From JAFMJV01 sp034436555 (GTDB lineage Bacteria; Chloroflexota; Limnocylindria; Limnocylindrales; CSP1-4): 64,000 nucleotides of DNA. The notes below the pieces were generated by a model that did no database searches, was not told where the DNA came from, and saw nothing but the letters and a program-made list of their open reading frames with translations. The stretch is from positions 1-64,000 of the forward strand of contig DAOTUU010000054.1 of assembly GCA_034436555.1 (NCBI GenBank), in the 5' to 3' direction. This document shows positions 41,854-50,637 of the stretch, in pieces (position 1 is the stretch's first letter; each line of letters begins with the position of its first letter). The translations under genes were made by a program, and so were the position numbers.

Positions 41854-42897
41854 ATGTTCCGTCTCGTTCGCGGTTTGACCGCCGGGCGGACGCTCGTCCC
41901 GCTGGTCCTCCTGCTGCTCGGGCTTCCCGTCCCCGTCCTCGCCCACGGTCCCGATCCCGGGCCGCCCGATGTCTCGCTGCTGGTCACCGGCTGGTCATTC
42001 CGGGTGGAGGTGTGGCTGCCCATCCTCATCGCCGGGTGGGCGTACCGGGCGGCGATGCGCCATGTGAACGCGGCCCATCCGGCGAATCCGGTGCCCCGCC
42101 GTCGCTGGTGGGCGTGGCTGGGCGGGCTGGTCGCGCTCGTCCTGGCCCTGAGCTCGCCCATCGAGCGGTATGACACGACGCTGTTCTCGGTGCACATGAT
42201 CCAGCACCTGTTGCTGTCGTTCGCGGCGGCTCCGCTGCTGGTGCTCGCGGCGCCCGTCACGCTGCTGCTGAGGGTGGCCACCCCCAAGGCGCGCCGCGGG
42301 CTGATCCTGCCGGTGCTCCACTCGCGGGCGATGAAGGTGGTCGCCAATCCCATCGTCACCTGGGGCCTGTTCGCGCTGGTGATGTGGGGGTCGCACTTCT
42401 CGGGCCTGTTCGACGCCGCGCTGGAGGACCCGCTCATCCACTTCCTGGAGCACGGCCTGTACCTCGCGACCGCGATGCTGTTCTGGTATCCCGTGATCGG
42501 CGCCGACCCGGGCCCGGTGCGACTGGCCCACCCTGCGCGCCTGGGGTATCTGGGCCTGGGGATGCCCTTCGGGTCCTTCCTGGGCCTGGCCATCTTCTCT
42601 GCCACGACCGTGCTGTATCCCCACTACGCGACGCTCGGCAGGTCCTGGGGCCCGACACCGCTGGAGGACCAGGCGCTGGCTGGCGGCATCATGTGGGCCG
42701 TGGGAGACGGCGTGTTCATCGTGGCCATCGTCCTGGTGGCGGTGATGTGGCTGCGCGCCGAGGAGGAGAAGGGCCGGCGCATCGACGCGCAGCTGGACCG
42801 GGAGTCGGCCAGGGTCGGCGCGACGGTCGCTGTAGCCGCGGTCAGCCCCTCCGCGACCACGCCCGCGGAGGGGGTCGCGCCGGTGGGCGGTGAGTGA
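41854..42897 (+). CDS. ctaG: Cytochrome c oxidase assembly protein CtaG (caa3-type)
   Basis: 347 residues with about seven to eight membrane helices and many conserved histidines (FSVHMIQHLLLSF, WGSHFSGLF, HFLEHGLYL, YPHYATLG), matching the caa3_CtaG family that helps insert copper into the oxidase. It is divergent from the coxB operon with only 51 bases between, so the two share a promoter region; a TATGAT box ends 8 bases before the ATG. The C-terminus is a charged cytoplasmic tail. Confidence 0.92.
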   Translation: MFRLVRGLTAGRTLVPLVLLLLGLPVPVLAHGPDPGPPDVSLLVTGWSFRVEVWLPILIAGWAYRAAMRHVNAAHPANPVPRRRWWAWLGGLVALVLALSSPIERYDTTLFSVHMIQHLLLSFAAAPLLVLAAPVTLLLRVATPKARRGLILPVLHSRAMKVVANPIVTWGLFALVMWGSHFSGLFDAALEDPLIHFLEHGLYLATAMLFWYPVIGADPGPVRLAHPARLGYLGLGMPFGSFLGLAIFSATTVLYPHYATLGRSWGPTPLEDQALAGGIMWAVGDGVFIVAIVLVAVMWLRAEEEKGRRIDAQLDRESARVGATVAVAAVSPSATTPAEGVAPVGGE

Positions 42898-42933
42898 CTG
42901 GCGAGTGACCGGCGAGCGACCGGCGCCCGGTCG

Positions 42934-43266
42934 CTACTCGGCGTCTTCCAGCTTGACCACCCGGTTGACGTCGTCGCGCACCTGGTAGGTCACGCGCACG
43001 GCCTCTGCCAGCGCGCGGTGCTCCTGGAGGTGCTGGGGCGGGAAGCCAGCCGTGTCGAACCGGGTCTTCGATGTGTCGAAGCGCATCTCCCGCCCGTCGG
43101 CCAGGCGGAGCGTGAACCCATCCACCGTGGCCAGGCCGGACTGGTCCACGTCCACGACGACGCCGGTCTCGGTGCGCAGCGTGTCACTGCCGCATCCGCC
43201 CAGCGCGGACAGCGCGCCCAGGGTGACCAAGACCACCGCCCCGCCGCTCCACCGGACCCGGCTCAC
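42934..43266 (-). CDS. Small lipoprotein downstream of CtaAB
   Basis: 110 residues from a GTG start that overlaps the stop of the ctaAB gene (GTGA). The signal has a lipobox (LSALGGCGSD, Cys about 25). The mature domain is a small beta fold with the pattern GVVVDVDQSG, VDGFTLRLADG, MRFDTSKTRFD. Function unknown; operon position suggests a role in oxidase or heme maturation. It converges with ctaG, 36 bases apart. Confidence 0.75.
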   Translation of the reverse strand: MSRVRWSGGAVVLVTLGALSALGGCGSDTLRTETGVVVDVDQSGLATVDGFTLRLADGREMRFDTSKTRFDTAGFPPQHLQEHRALAEAVRVTYQVRDDVNRVVKLEDAE

Positions 43267-45185
43267 GAGAACGGGAGCACCACCGCGACATCGAGGATCA
43301 TCAGCAGGAACAGGCCCGACAGGTAGCTGATGGAGTACTTGTACAGCTTGACCGCACGACGGTCGGTCCCCTCGCGCCACATGGCGAGGGCCTGGAACAG
43401 GAACAGCCCGCCCAGCACGAGCGCGCCCGCCAGGAACACGAGGCCCATCTGCGCGACCGCGAAGAACACCAGCGTGAGCGCGACCATGAGCATCGTGTAC
43501 AGCGCGATCTGGCGGGTGGTCTCTGCGACGCCGTGGGTCACCGGGAGCATGGGCACGCCCGCCGCGGCGTAGTCGCCACGGATGCGCAGCGACAGCGCCC
43601 AGAAGTGCGGCGGCGTCCAGTAGAACACGATGGCGAACAGGAGCAGCGCCGGCAGGGTGATGTCCCCGGTCACGGCCGCCCAGCCGATGAGCGGCGGCAG
43701 CGCGCCCGCGGCACCGCCGATGACGATGTTCTGGGGCGTGGTGCGCTTGAGCAGCAGCGTGTACACGACCACGTAGAACCCGATCGCGAGCAACGTCAGG
43801 AACGCCGCGACGAGGTTGGTGGTCACCGCGAGCAGCGCGAACGAGACCACGGTCAGGACGAGCCCGAACACGAGCGCATCCTCCGGTGCGACCGCATGCG
43901 CAGGCAGCGGACGCCTTCGGGTGCGGACCATGATCGCGTCGATGTCCCGGTCGATGTAGCAGTTGATGGCGTTCGCCGCACCCGCGGCCAGCGATCCGCC
44001 GACCAGCGTGACCACCACCAGCCAGGCGAACTCGGCGGGCGGCAGTCCGTCTACGGTCCGCCAGGCGAGCACCATGGCGGGGACCGTGGTCACCAGCAGC
44101 AGCTCGACGATGCGGGGCTTGGTCAGCGCGACATACGCCGAGACGCGGTCGCGGAGGGTGGGGGTGGGACCGGAGCCGGGTGTGGCCTGGGCCGCGTCGC
44201 GGTCTCCCGACGCCCCGTCGGCCGTCGCGTCGCCGAAGGCGGACCGGGCGGCGTACCAGCCCACGAGCGCGCCGGTCACGAGCAGGCCCCAGATGGCGGC
44301 GCCCAGGGCGAGGTGGAGGGTGACCGCCCAGGGCGCGAGCGTTGTCCAGATCTGCGCGGCACCCACGACCACCTGGATGGCGAACAGCGTGGCCGCGGTC
44401 CCCACGAGGCCCAGCATGGGTCGGGCACCGGCCACGCGCCCGCCGCCCGCCGCCCGCGCCGAGCGCCAGACCACGATCGTGGTGAGGGCCAGGATGACGC
44501 CCACGATGACGGCCACGATGCGATGGGCGACGTGGGCCATCTGGAGCGCGGCGACGCCGGAATCCGAAGAGAAGGTGGGCAGCGCCTGTCCGCCGAAGAG
44601 GGGCCAATCGGGATAGATGAGCGCGGCGCAGCCGTCGTCGCGACCCACGCCGACGCAGGTGATCTCCGTCCCGAACAGGAGCAGGGCGTAGACCGAGACG
44701 GCCGCGAACGCCACGAGCAGCGGCACGCGCAGCGACGTGGCGTGCCGGGCCAGCTGCGCCGGGTGGCGCGACCGGACGGTGAGGAACAGGAAGATGGCCA
44801 TGAGGATCATGGCCGTGGCGAGGTGGACGGTGACGGACTCCGCGGAGTTGTTCATCTCCACGGTGACCTTCCCCAGGTACGCCTGGAAGCCCACCATGAG
44901 GAACGCGGCCACCGACCCGACGACCAGCGACCGGGTGGCCCGCTGGCTGCGGAACGCGTCGATGACCAGGCCCAGCACCAGGAAGCCCATGAGCACGCCC
45001 CACCAGCGGTGGATCGACTCCAGCCAGGCGGCCGTGTCCCCGAGGGGCGGGATCACCTGACCGTGGCACAGCGGCCAGTCCGGGCAGCCCATGCCGGACC
45101 CGGTGGCGCGCACCACGACGCCGATGAGGACCATCACGTAGGTCGCGATGACCGCGGCCAGGGCGAGCTTGTGGAATCGGGACAT
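43263..45185 (-). CDS. CtaA-CtaB fusion: heme A synthase + protoheme IX farnesyltransferase
   Basis: 640 residues, about 16 membrane helices. Residues about 1-315 are CtaA (COX15-like) with heme-ligand histidines in HRWWG, VHLATA, HVAHR and LHLALG and two cysteine pairs (GCPDWPLC and CVGVGRDDGC). A 30-residue linker leads to CtaB (about 346-640), a UbiA-type prenyltransferase with NAINCYIDRDID, the first Asp-rich motif, and TTPQNIVIGGAAGALPP. CtaB makes heme O and CtaA oxidises it to heme A, so substrate channelling is plausible. Such fusions are known in a few lineages including Chloroflexi and Thermus. A TAGAAT box lies 9 bases before the ATG. Confidence 0.95.
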   Translation of the reverse strand: MSRFHKLALAAVIATYVMVLIGVVVRATGSGMGCPDWPLCHGQVIPPLGDTAAWLESIHRWWGVLMGFLVLGLVIDAFRSQRATRSLVVGSVAAFLMVGFQAYLGKVTVEMNNSAESVTVHLATAMILMAIFLFLTVRSRHPAQLARHATSLRVPLLVAFAAVSVYALLLFGTEITCVGVGRDDGCAALIYPDWPLFGGQALPTFSSDSGVAALQMAHVAHRIVAVIVGVILALTTIVVWRSARAAGGGRVAGARPMLGLVGTAATLFAIQVVVGAAQIWTTLAPWAVTLHLALGAAIWGLLVTGALVGWYAARSAFGDATADGASGDRDAAQATPGSGPTPTLRDRVSAYVALTKPRIVELLLVTTVPAMVLAWRTVDGLPPAEFAWLVVVTLVGGSLAAGAANAINCYIDRDIDAIMVRTRRRPLPAHAVAPEDALVFGLVLTVVSFALLAVTTNLVAAFLTLLAIGFYVVVYTLLLKRTTPQNIVIGGAAGALPPLIGWAAVTGDITLPALLLFAIVFYWTPPHFWALSLRIRGDYAAAGVPMLPVTHGVAETTRQIALYTMLMVALTLVFFAVAQMGLVFLAGALVLGGLFLFQALAMWREGTDRRAVKLYKYSISYLSGLFLLMILDVAVVLPFS

Positions 45186-45231
45186 GCGCCGTGGATTCTA
45201 CCCGGGAACGGCAGGCGGTCGGGTCGGACGG

Positions 45232-45298
45232 GGCCGTGGCGCCCGCCTGTGCGGGCCGTGGCGCCCGCCTGTGCGGGCCGTGGCGCCCGCACAGGCGG
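45232..45298. repeat. 22-bp tandem repeat ending in a 14-bp perfect hairpin
   Basis: Three units of period 22 begin at 45232, 45254 and 45276 (GGCCGTGGCGCCCGC...). The last copy diverges so that CGCCTGTGCGGGC (45266-45278) pairs with GCCCGCACAGGCG (45285-45297), one more C:G pair flanking. It lies in the divergent gap between ctaAB and the Sco-like gene and could be a bidirectional terminator or operator. Confidence 0.75.
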
Positions 45299-45327
45299 AT
45301 CGGGCCGCTCCGGGGTATCGTCGAGCG

Positions 45328-46467
45328 GTGATGCGACCTCTCCTGCCAGCCCTCGCGACCGCCACCGTCCTGTTCCTCGCGGCATGTTCCGGGGGCGGAT
45401 CGGCCACGCCTGCGCCGACCCCCACGTCCGTGATGCCGAGCCCCGAGGCGCCCGCCTCCGCCGATCAGACCGGCGACCCGGGGACCGCGGCCGCACCGGC
45501 GTGTGCCCCGGGCACGGAGCCGATGGCGACCGTCTACACCGGCTGGCCACAGGCCGGCCGGGGCACCGCGACCGGCGACATGTTCCCCTACCTCGTGTCC
45601 AGCCAGATCACCGTCGGGCCCAGCCGGTTCCTGTTCACGCTCATCGACTCCACGAACCAGGTCCTCGCGGCGCCGGATGTGCCGGTCACGGTCGCGTTCT
45701 ACAACCTGGCCGCAGACCCAGCGACGCCCGTCTCCACGACGGACGCCGTGTTCCTTGACCCGGGCACCGGTCGCGGCCTGTACCGCGCCTCGGTGGATTT
45801 CACGTGCGCCGGCGACTGGGGAATCGTGGTCATCGCGGATCTGCCCACGCCGCTGCCCAGCGGCGCTCCGAGCGGGGCGGTCGCGTCCCCCGCGAGGACG
45901 CCGGTCAGGGCACAGGTGGTGTTCGAGGTGCGGGCCGCGGGCACCGTCCCGGCGATCGGCGCGCCCGCCCCGCGGTCGGACAGTCCGGTGGCCACGACCG
46001 CGGAGGACCTGGCCCGCATCAGCACCGACGACGACCCGGACCCGGACTTCTACCGACAGACCATCGCTCAGGCGGTCACGTCCGGACGTCCGTCCGCGAT
46101 CCTGTTCGCCACGCCGCAGTTCTGCCAGACCGCCATGTGCGGGCCCATGCTGGACATGGTCAAGGGCATCGCCGCCGACTTCAAGGACCAGGTCACGTTC
46201 GTGAACGTGGAGCCATACAAGCTCCGCGAGACACCCCAGGGTCTCCAGCCGGACCTGGACGCGGACGGTCACCTCCAGCCGGTCCCGGCGGTGATCGAGT
46301 GGGGTCTGCGCACAGAGCCGTACCTGTTCATCGTCGATGCGGACGGCCGGATCTTCGCGAGCTTCGAGGGGGTCCTGGGCGAGGACGAGGTGAGGGCCGC
46401 GCTGCAGGAGGTCGTGGCCGCCGCAGCCGCCGGTTCGCCTCCCGCCGCCGGTTCGCCTGCCGCCTGA
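45328..46467 (+). CDS. Sco1/SenC-like lipoprotein with CxxxC thioredoxin fold
   Basis: 379 residues; GTG 45328 lies 6 bases after TATCGT (45316-45321), so a leaderless start is likely, with ATG 45331 as the alternative. The lipobox is LFLAACSG (Cys about 20). A variable beta-rich N-terminal region (about 50-215) precedes a thioredoxin-fold domain (about 230-360). Its FCQTAMCGP has the CxxxC spacing of Sco copper chaperones, not the CxxC of thioredoxins. Sco proteins deliver copper to the CuA site of oxidase subunit II. I do not see the distal Sco His with certainty, so a thiol-reductase role is also possible. It is divergent from ctaAB. Confidence 0.78.
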   Translation: MMRPLLPALATATVLFLAACSGGGSATPAPTPTSVMPSPEAPASADQTGDPGTAAAPACAPGTEPMATVYTGWPQAGRGTATGDMFPYLVSSQITVGPSRFLFTLIDSTNQVLAAPDVPVTVAFYNLAADPATPVSTTDAVFLDPGTGRGLYRASVDFTCAGDWGIVVIADLPTPLPSGAPSGAVASPARTPVRAQVVFEVRAAGTVPAIGAPAPRSDSPVATTAEDLARISTDDDPDPDFYRQTIAQAVTSGRPSAILFATPQFCQTAMCGPMLDMVKGIAADFKDQVTFVNVEPYKLRETPQGLQPDLDADGHLQPVPAVIEWGLRTEPYLFIVDADGRIFASFEGVLGEDEVRAALQEVVAAAAAGSPPAAGSPAA

Positions 46468-46478
46468 GCGCGCGCTCC

Positions 46479-47174
46479 TCAGGCCTTGGGGCCGGTCCCG
46501 CTCGAGCCCGGCGCGCGGATCGGGATCCCGGCGGCGCACGCCGGGCATGTCGCGGCACCCGGCTGCCAGGTCGGCACGTCCAGGGTCCACAGCGCGTCGG
46601 CGGGATAGCGACGCCCGCTGGTGGGTGACGTCACCTCGCGGAGGCCGCCGGACCGATCCGCGATGACCAGGGCCAGCTCCAGCGAGCCGCCCGTCCGCTC
46701 GATCGCCGGGAGCATCGCCAGCAGCGAACCGCCGGTCGTGAGGATGTCGTCGACGAGCAGCGCCCGCTCGTGGGCGGCGATCGTGAAGCCGCGCCTGAAC
46801 TCGCGGCGGGGCGCGCCGTCCGCGCCCCGCACCTCCTCCGCGAAGATGCCCCGCACGCCCAGCTGCCGGGCGACCTCGAAGGCGAGGAGGACGCCCCCGG
46901 TGGTGGGGCCCACCACCACATCCACCGCCGGGCCTCCGTCCGCCGTCCGCGCCCGCTCTGCGAGGAAGCCGCACAGCTCCACGACCGCAGCCGGATGCTG
47001 GAGCACCTGGAACTTCTCCAGGTAGCGGTCCGCGTGCCGGCCGGACTTCAGCGCGAAGTGGCCATCGATGAGCGCGCCCGCGCTGCGGAACAGCGCCTCC
47101 GTGCGGGCAGCGATCCGGGCGCGACGGTCGGCGTCGGGTGCCGGCGGCAGGGCGCCGGGTGAGGTCGGGCTCAC
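46479..47174 (-). CDS. pyrE: Orotate phosphoribosyltransferase
   Basis: 231 residues. It converts orotate and PRPP to orotidine monophosphate in pyrimidine synthesis. The PRPP-binding signature LLVDDILTTGGSL is at about 140-152. HFALKSGRHADRYL (about 39-52) and the VVGPTTGGVLLA loop match PyrE. The C-terminus has a Cys pair (CPAC) near 213 that is not usual. The GTG start overlaps the stop of pyrD (GTGA), the third gene of pyrK-pyrD-pyrE. Confidence 0.93.
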   Translation of the reverse strand: MSPTSPGALPPAPDADRRARIAARTEALFRSAGALIDGHFALKSGRHADRYLEKFQVLQHPAAVVELCGFLAERARTADGGPAVDVVVGPTTGGVLLAFEVARQLGVRGIFAEEVRGADGAPRREFRRGFTIAAHERALLVDDILTTGGSLLAMLPAIERTGGSLELALVIADRSGGLREVTSPTSGRRYPADALWTLDVPTWQPGAATCPACAAGIPIRAPGSSGTGPKA

Positions 47175-48349
47175 GGGCGGTACTCCACGCCCTTCGTGCT
47201 GGGCCTGTCACGCCGACCGGGGAGGGCGACCCCGATCAGCTCCCGGTGGGACGCGAGATCGTGCTCCAGGCACCACGCCTCCAGCTCGTCGATGAGCCGG
47301 AGCGGCAGGACCGGGTCCGCGAACACCGCGGTGCCCACCTGGACGGCGCAGGCGCCCGCCATCAGGAAGTCGAGCACGTCGTCCAGACAGCTGACGCCTC
47401 CGACGGCGACGATGGGGATGTCCACGACCTGGGCCACCTCGTAGACCACGCGCAGCGCGACCGGCTTGAGCGCCGGGCCCGACAGGCCACCGTAGGTGTT
47501 GCCCAGGAACGGCCGCCGACAGGTTCGATCGATGGCCATGCCGGTGAGCGTGTTCGTGGCGGAGATGGCGTCCGCACCCGCCTCCGCGATCGCCTGTGCG
47601 ATGCCCCGGATGTCCGTCGCGGCAGGGGACAGCTTGACCATCAGGGGCAGGCCCGTGGCGCCGCGCACCGCGCGGGTGACCTGGGCCGCGGCATCCCGGT
47701 CGAGCGCGAACTGGAGCCCGCTCTTGCCCACGTTGGGACAGGAGATGTTGAGCTCGATGCCGGCGACCCCGGCCTGGCCGTCCAGCCTGCGGGCCACCTG
47801 GACGTAGTCGTCGACCGACTCACCCGCGACGTTCACGATGACCGGCACGTCCCAGCCCGCCCAGGTCCGGGCGTACCTCTCCAGCACCGCGTCCACACCC
47901 GGGTTCTGGAGGCCGATCGAGTTGAGCATGCCTGCGGGCGTCTCGGTCACGCGCGGCGGTGGGTTGCCGGTGCGGGCCTTGAGGGTGGTGCCCTTGCAGC
48001 AGATCGCGCCCAGCGCCTGGACGTCCACCACCTCGCCGTATTCCAGGCCGTACCCGAACGTGCCCGATGCGACGAGCAGCGGGTTGTCCAGCACGAGCAT
48101 CCCGTCGCGCTCCGGCGCGAGGTCCACGGTGAGGTCCACCCGGCGGCCCGCCCGTGCCTCGATGATGGGCGACGGTGGCGGCTCGGGAGGTCGTGGTGCG
48201 GGCGGACCCTGGGGGTGCTTTCTGAACGATTCGCCGGGCAGGCGTCGAACGGAGCTCGGGATGACCGGGGGGGTCGGCGGGGGTTTCGGAGCGGGCGCGC
48301 GCGCGGCCGCCGCACGTCTGGAGGTGATCACGGTCCGCTTGCGCCTCAC
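47171..48349 (-). CDS. pyrD: Dihydroorotate dehydrogenase, class 1B catalytic subunit
   Basis: 392 residues, compared with about 305 normally. The catalytic TIM barrel (from about residue 70) has ASGTFGYG, NSIGLQNPG, the ELNISCPNVGKSG region and GGVSCLDD FMN-binding loop, all typical of the NAD-linked 1B type that works with PyrK. The first about 68 residues form a basic, Pro-rich extension. The GTG start at 48349 overlaps the stop of pyrK (GTGA), which supports it although an internal start would remove the extension. Confidence 0.92.
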   Translation of the reverse strand: MRRKRTVITSRRAAAARAPAPKPPPTPPVIPSSVRRLPGESFRKHPQGPPAPRPPEPPPSPIIEARAGRRVDLTVDLAPERDGMLVLDNPLLVASGTFGYGLEYGEVVDVQALGAICCKGTTLKARTGNPPPRVTETPAGMLNSIGLQNPGVDAVLERYARTWAGWDVPVIVNVAGESVDDYVQVARRLDGQAGVAGIELNISCPNVGKSGLQFALDRDAAAQVTRAVRGATGLPLMVKLSPAATDIRGIAQAIAEAGADAISATNTLTGMAIDRTCRRPFLGNTYGGLSGPALKPVALRVVYEVAQVVDIPIVAVGGVSCLDDVLDFLMAGACAVQVGTAVFADPVLPLRLIDELEAWCLEHDLASHRELIGVALPGRRDRPSTKGVEYRP

Positions 48350-49200
48350 GGGCCGTCCTCCCAGGCGATCTCGTCGGCGGCGAACACCGGTCCCTCGCGA
48401 CACACGCGCTGTGGTCCCTGGACGCCGATGACGACACAGCCCAGGCAGGCTCCGACCGCGCAGCCCATCGTCTGCTCCAGGGACACCTGGAGCCAGGCCC
48501 TGCGCCGGGCGCCGGGAGAGCCCATGGGATCGGGCGGGGCGCCCCGCTTCCGGCCCAGGCGTGCCACCCCCAGCCGGTCGTCCCGACCCTTGGCCAGCCT
48601 GGCCATCGCCGCGAGCATGGGCGTCGGGCCGCACGCGAACGCCTGGTCGGCCCAGGCCTCGTAGTCGGGCACCAGCTCTGTCACCCGGCCGTGGTGTCCC
48701 AGCGAGCCGTCATCGGTGGCGACGAGATACTCGACCTCGTCGGGCAGCAGCGACGAGGGATAGACCTCCGTCGCGGACGCGGCGCCGAACAGCACCGCCA
48801 CGCGTCGTCCCTCCGCGATCGCGACATCGACGAGGGGACGCACGCCCGCCATGCCCAGGCCGCCCGCCACGAGCAGCAGGTGCCGGCTGCGCGGATCCAG
48901 CTCGAACCCGCGACCCAGTGGCCCGAGCAGCTCCGCGGCCTCGCCCGGGCGCATCCGAGCCAGCCACTCGGTGCCCTTTCCGGTCACCCGGAAGTGGATG
49001 GTCACCCTGCCGGTGACCTTGTCCGCGGTGTTGATGCTGAACGGACGGCGCAGCACGAGGCCGGACCAGTCTGGGGTTCGGACATGCACGAACTGCCCGG
49101 GCAGGGCTCCGGCGGCGAGCCAGGGTGCGTCGTACGTCTGGAGGAACTGCCCGGGCAGGATCTCCTGGGTGTCCAGAAGGCGGGCGTCGAGCAGCTTCAC
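48346..49200 (-). CDS. pyrK: Dihydroorotate dehydrogenase electron-transfer subunit
   Basis: 284 residues from a GTG start. Ferredoxin-reductase fold: FAD-binding RRPFSIN (about 52-57), NAD-binding Gly-rich loop VAGGLGMAGVRP (about 112-123) and a C-terminal [2Fe-2S] cluster site with four cysteines (GCAVGACLGCVV and later VCREGPVF). It passes electrons from PyrD to NAD+. First of three overlapping genes pyrK-pyrD-pyrE. An 18-bp tandem duplication lies between it and the upstream acidic protein gene. Confidence 0.93.
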   Translation of the reverse strand: MKLLDARLLDTQEILPGQFLQTYDAPWLAAGALPGQFVHVRTPDWSGLVLRRPFSINTADKVTGRVTIHFRVTGKGTEWLARMRPGEAAELLGPLGRGFELDPRSRHLLLVAGGLGMAGVRPLVDVAIAEGRRVAVLFGAASATEVYPSSLLPDEVEYLVATDDGSLGHHGRVTELVPDYEAWADQAFACGPTPMLAAMARLAKGRDDRLGVARLGRKRGAPPDPMGSPGARRRAWLQVSLEQTMGCAVGACLGCVVIGVQGPQRVCREGPVFAADEIAWEDGP

Positions 49201-49203
49201 CGC

Positions 49204-49239
49204 AGGCCGCCGGGGGCGATCAGGCCGCCGGGGGCGATC
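49204..49239. repeat. 18-bp perfect tandem duplication before pyrK
   Basis: AGGCCGCCGGGGGCGATC occurs twice in a row (49204-49221, 49222-49239) in the 37-base gap between pyrK and the upstream gene, and touches that gene's stop codon. Confidence 0.85.
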
Positions 49240-50110
49240 AGGCCTCCTCGTCGTCCAGGTCGGGCGCGACCTCCGGGAACTGCTCGGCGATCGTCTCCGC
49301 CAGATCCCCGAACAGGTCCGTCGGGTCGTAGTACTGGACCATCTCCTCGGGGCTCTTCAGGTTCAGCCACTGACCCGCATCCGCGTCGTCCTCGTCCCGC
49401 TCCGGGAGCACGTCCGCCTGGAACGAGCCATTCGACTTGAACCACAGGCGCTCGTCCTCGTCGTCCAGGATGAGCTGGTCGCCCAGGCGGCCGGCGAGGC
49501 CCGTGGCGGCGCTCTCGAACTGCTCGATGAGGCGTGCCTCAGAGAGCTGGCTGCGCTCCTGGAACGTGAGCGCCAGGTCGTACAGTCGGCGGGCGACCTC
49601 CACCTGGTCGTCCGGCACGTCCTCGTCCGACTGGCTGGCCGCCCAGTCGTCCGCCGCGCCGATGTACGGATCCTCCCCGCCGATGCCCACGCCCACGCCC
49701 GCATCCGGCGAGATCCCGGCGACCTCCAGGAGGTCCTCGGCGGCCGTGGGCTGGTCCGGCAGCCCGGCCTCCTCGCGCGCGGCCTCGGCGAACGCGGCGT
49801 AGATGTCCGCCGGGTTGTACAGCTCGACGAGTTCCGCGGCCGATTCGATGACCTCCGTCTCCGAGACCCACTCGCCCGTCTGCGCGTCCTGGTAGCGCGT
49901 GCGGGAGCGGAACGAGCCGTCCGGGGCGATCGAGAGGTAGTCCGGGTCGTCGTCGATGAGGACCATGCCGCCAAGGTCACTGATGCGCCCGGCGTTCGCC
50001 TTCAGGAAGCGCTCCAGCTGTTCGGTGGCGTCAGTCAGGAAGGAGGCGCGCTCGAGTCCGGCCTCCACGGCGATCTCGCCCAGCAGGGCGCCGTTGCGCT
50101 CGTCGGTCAT
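49238..50110 (-). CDS. Acidic hypothetical protein upstream of pyrK
   Basis: 290 residues, strongly acidic and cytoplasmic (no signal, no membrane helix). Two similar halves are visible: each has a short DLGGMVLIDDD / LGDQLILDDED strand, an aromatic segment and a YNPADIYAAF / YYDPTDLFGDL motif, suggesting an internal duplication. The family is unknown to me. A clear AGGAGG site is 7 bases before the ATG. It reads into pyrK with 37 bases between, so it may be co-transcribed with the pyrimidine genes. Confidence 0.75.
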   Translation of the reverse strand: MTDERNGALLGEIAVEAGLERASFLTDATEQLERFLKANAGRISDLGGMVLIDDDPDYLSIAPDGSFRSRTRYQDAQTGEWVSETEVIESAAELVELYNPADIYAAFAEAAREEAGLPDQPTAAEDLLEVAGISPDAGVGVGIGGEDPYIGAADDWAASQSDEDVPDDQVEVARRLYDLALTFQERSQLSEARLIEQFESAATGLAGRLGDQLILDDEDERLWFKSNGSFQADVLPERDEDDADAGQWLNLKSPEEMVQYYDPTDLFGDLAETIAEQFPEVAPDLDDEEA

Positions 50111-50162
50111 CGTGGTGCCTCCTTGTGGGTTCGGGTCCGTGTCATCCGGATGGGCCGTCCGA

Positions 50163-50543
50163 TCACGGGTGGAATTCCAGGTCCGGTCCCATCCGCTCAC
50201 GGAGGAACATCGCGTGGTGACGCTCGAACATCCATTCGCCGGCGCGGTGGCCGATGGCGCGAGAGCGCGGGTCGCCCTCGAGCAGGTCGACCGTGTTGTA
50301 GTCGGGCAGTTCCAGCAGGATCACGTTGTCGAAGTCCCAGCCGTACGCCACGTTGTACCAGCCCAGGAACCGCATCCCGAAGTCCTCCTCGTAGCGCTTG
50401 ACCTGCTTGGGGAAGAGCGACTTCATGAAGAACTTGAAGAACGGGTCGCGGCCACGACGCACGGTGAAGAAGGTGGCCAGGACGGGCACGAGCGGGCGGG
50501 CCTCCGGGTCGGGAGTGGCTGGGCTTGGTGGGTATTGTCGCAT
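50163..50543 (-). CDS. Small dimeric alpha/beta-barrel-like hypothetical protein
   Basis: 126 residues. The core (about 20-126) has the alternation of hydrophobic strands and charged helices seen in EthD/NIPSNAP-type dimeric alpha-beta barrels (MRFLGWYNVAYGWDFDNVILLELPDY ... RAGEWMFERHHAMFLRERMG). No catalytic motif is known to me. The start at 50543 is uncertain; it could be slightly later. It is divergent from the NfeD gene. Confidence 0.6.
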   Translation of the reverse strand: MRQYPPSPATPDPEARPLVPVLATFFTVRRGRDPFFKFFMKSLFPKQVKRYEEDFGMRFLGWYNVAYGWDFDNVILLELPDYNTVDLLEGDPRSRAIGHRAGEWMFERHHAMFLRERMGPDLEFHP

Positions 50544-50637
50544 GCCCGGTGGGCATGGCCGCGCGTCAGCTGCGACCGCGCACGCTCGGGCGCCCGCGCG
50601 TCCCGTATCCTCGTGCCCATCGCGCTGGGAGGTGTCC

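Noticed and set aside
42934..47211. A 1,425-codon open frame on the minus strand
   Set aside because: Composition is Arg/Ala/Gly/His/Pro with no domain, and it runs antisense or out of frame to ctaAB, the Sco-like gene and pyrE. Only its last 110 codons (the small lipoprotein) are supported. GC bias keeps frames open.
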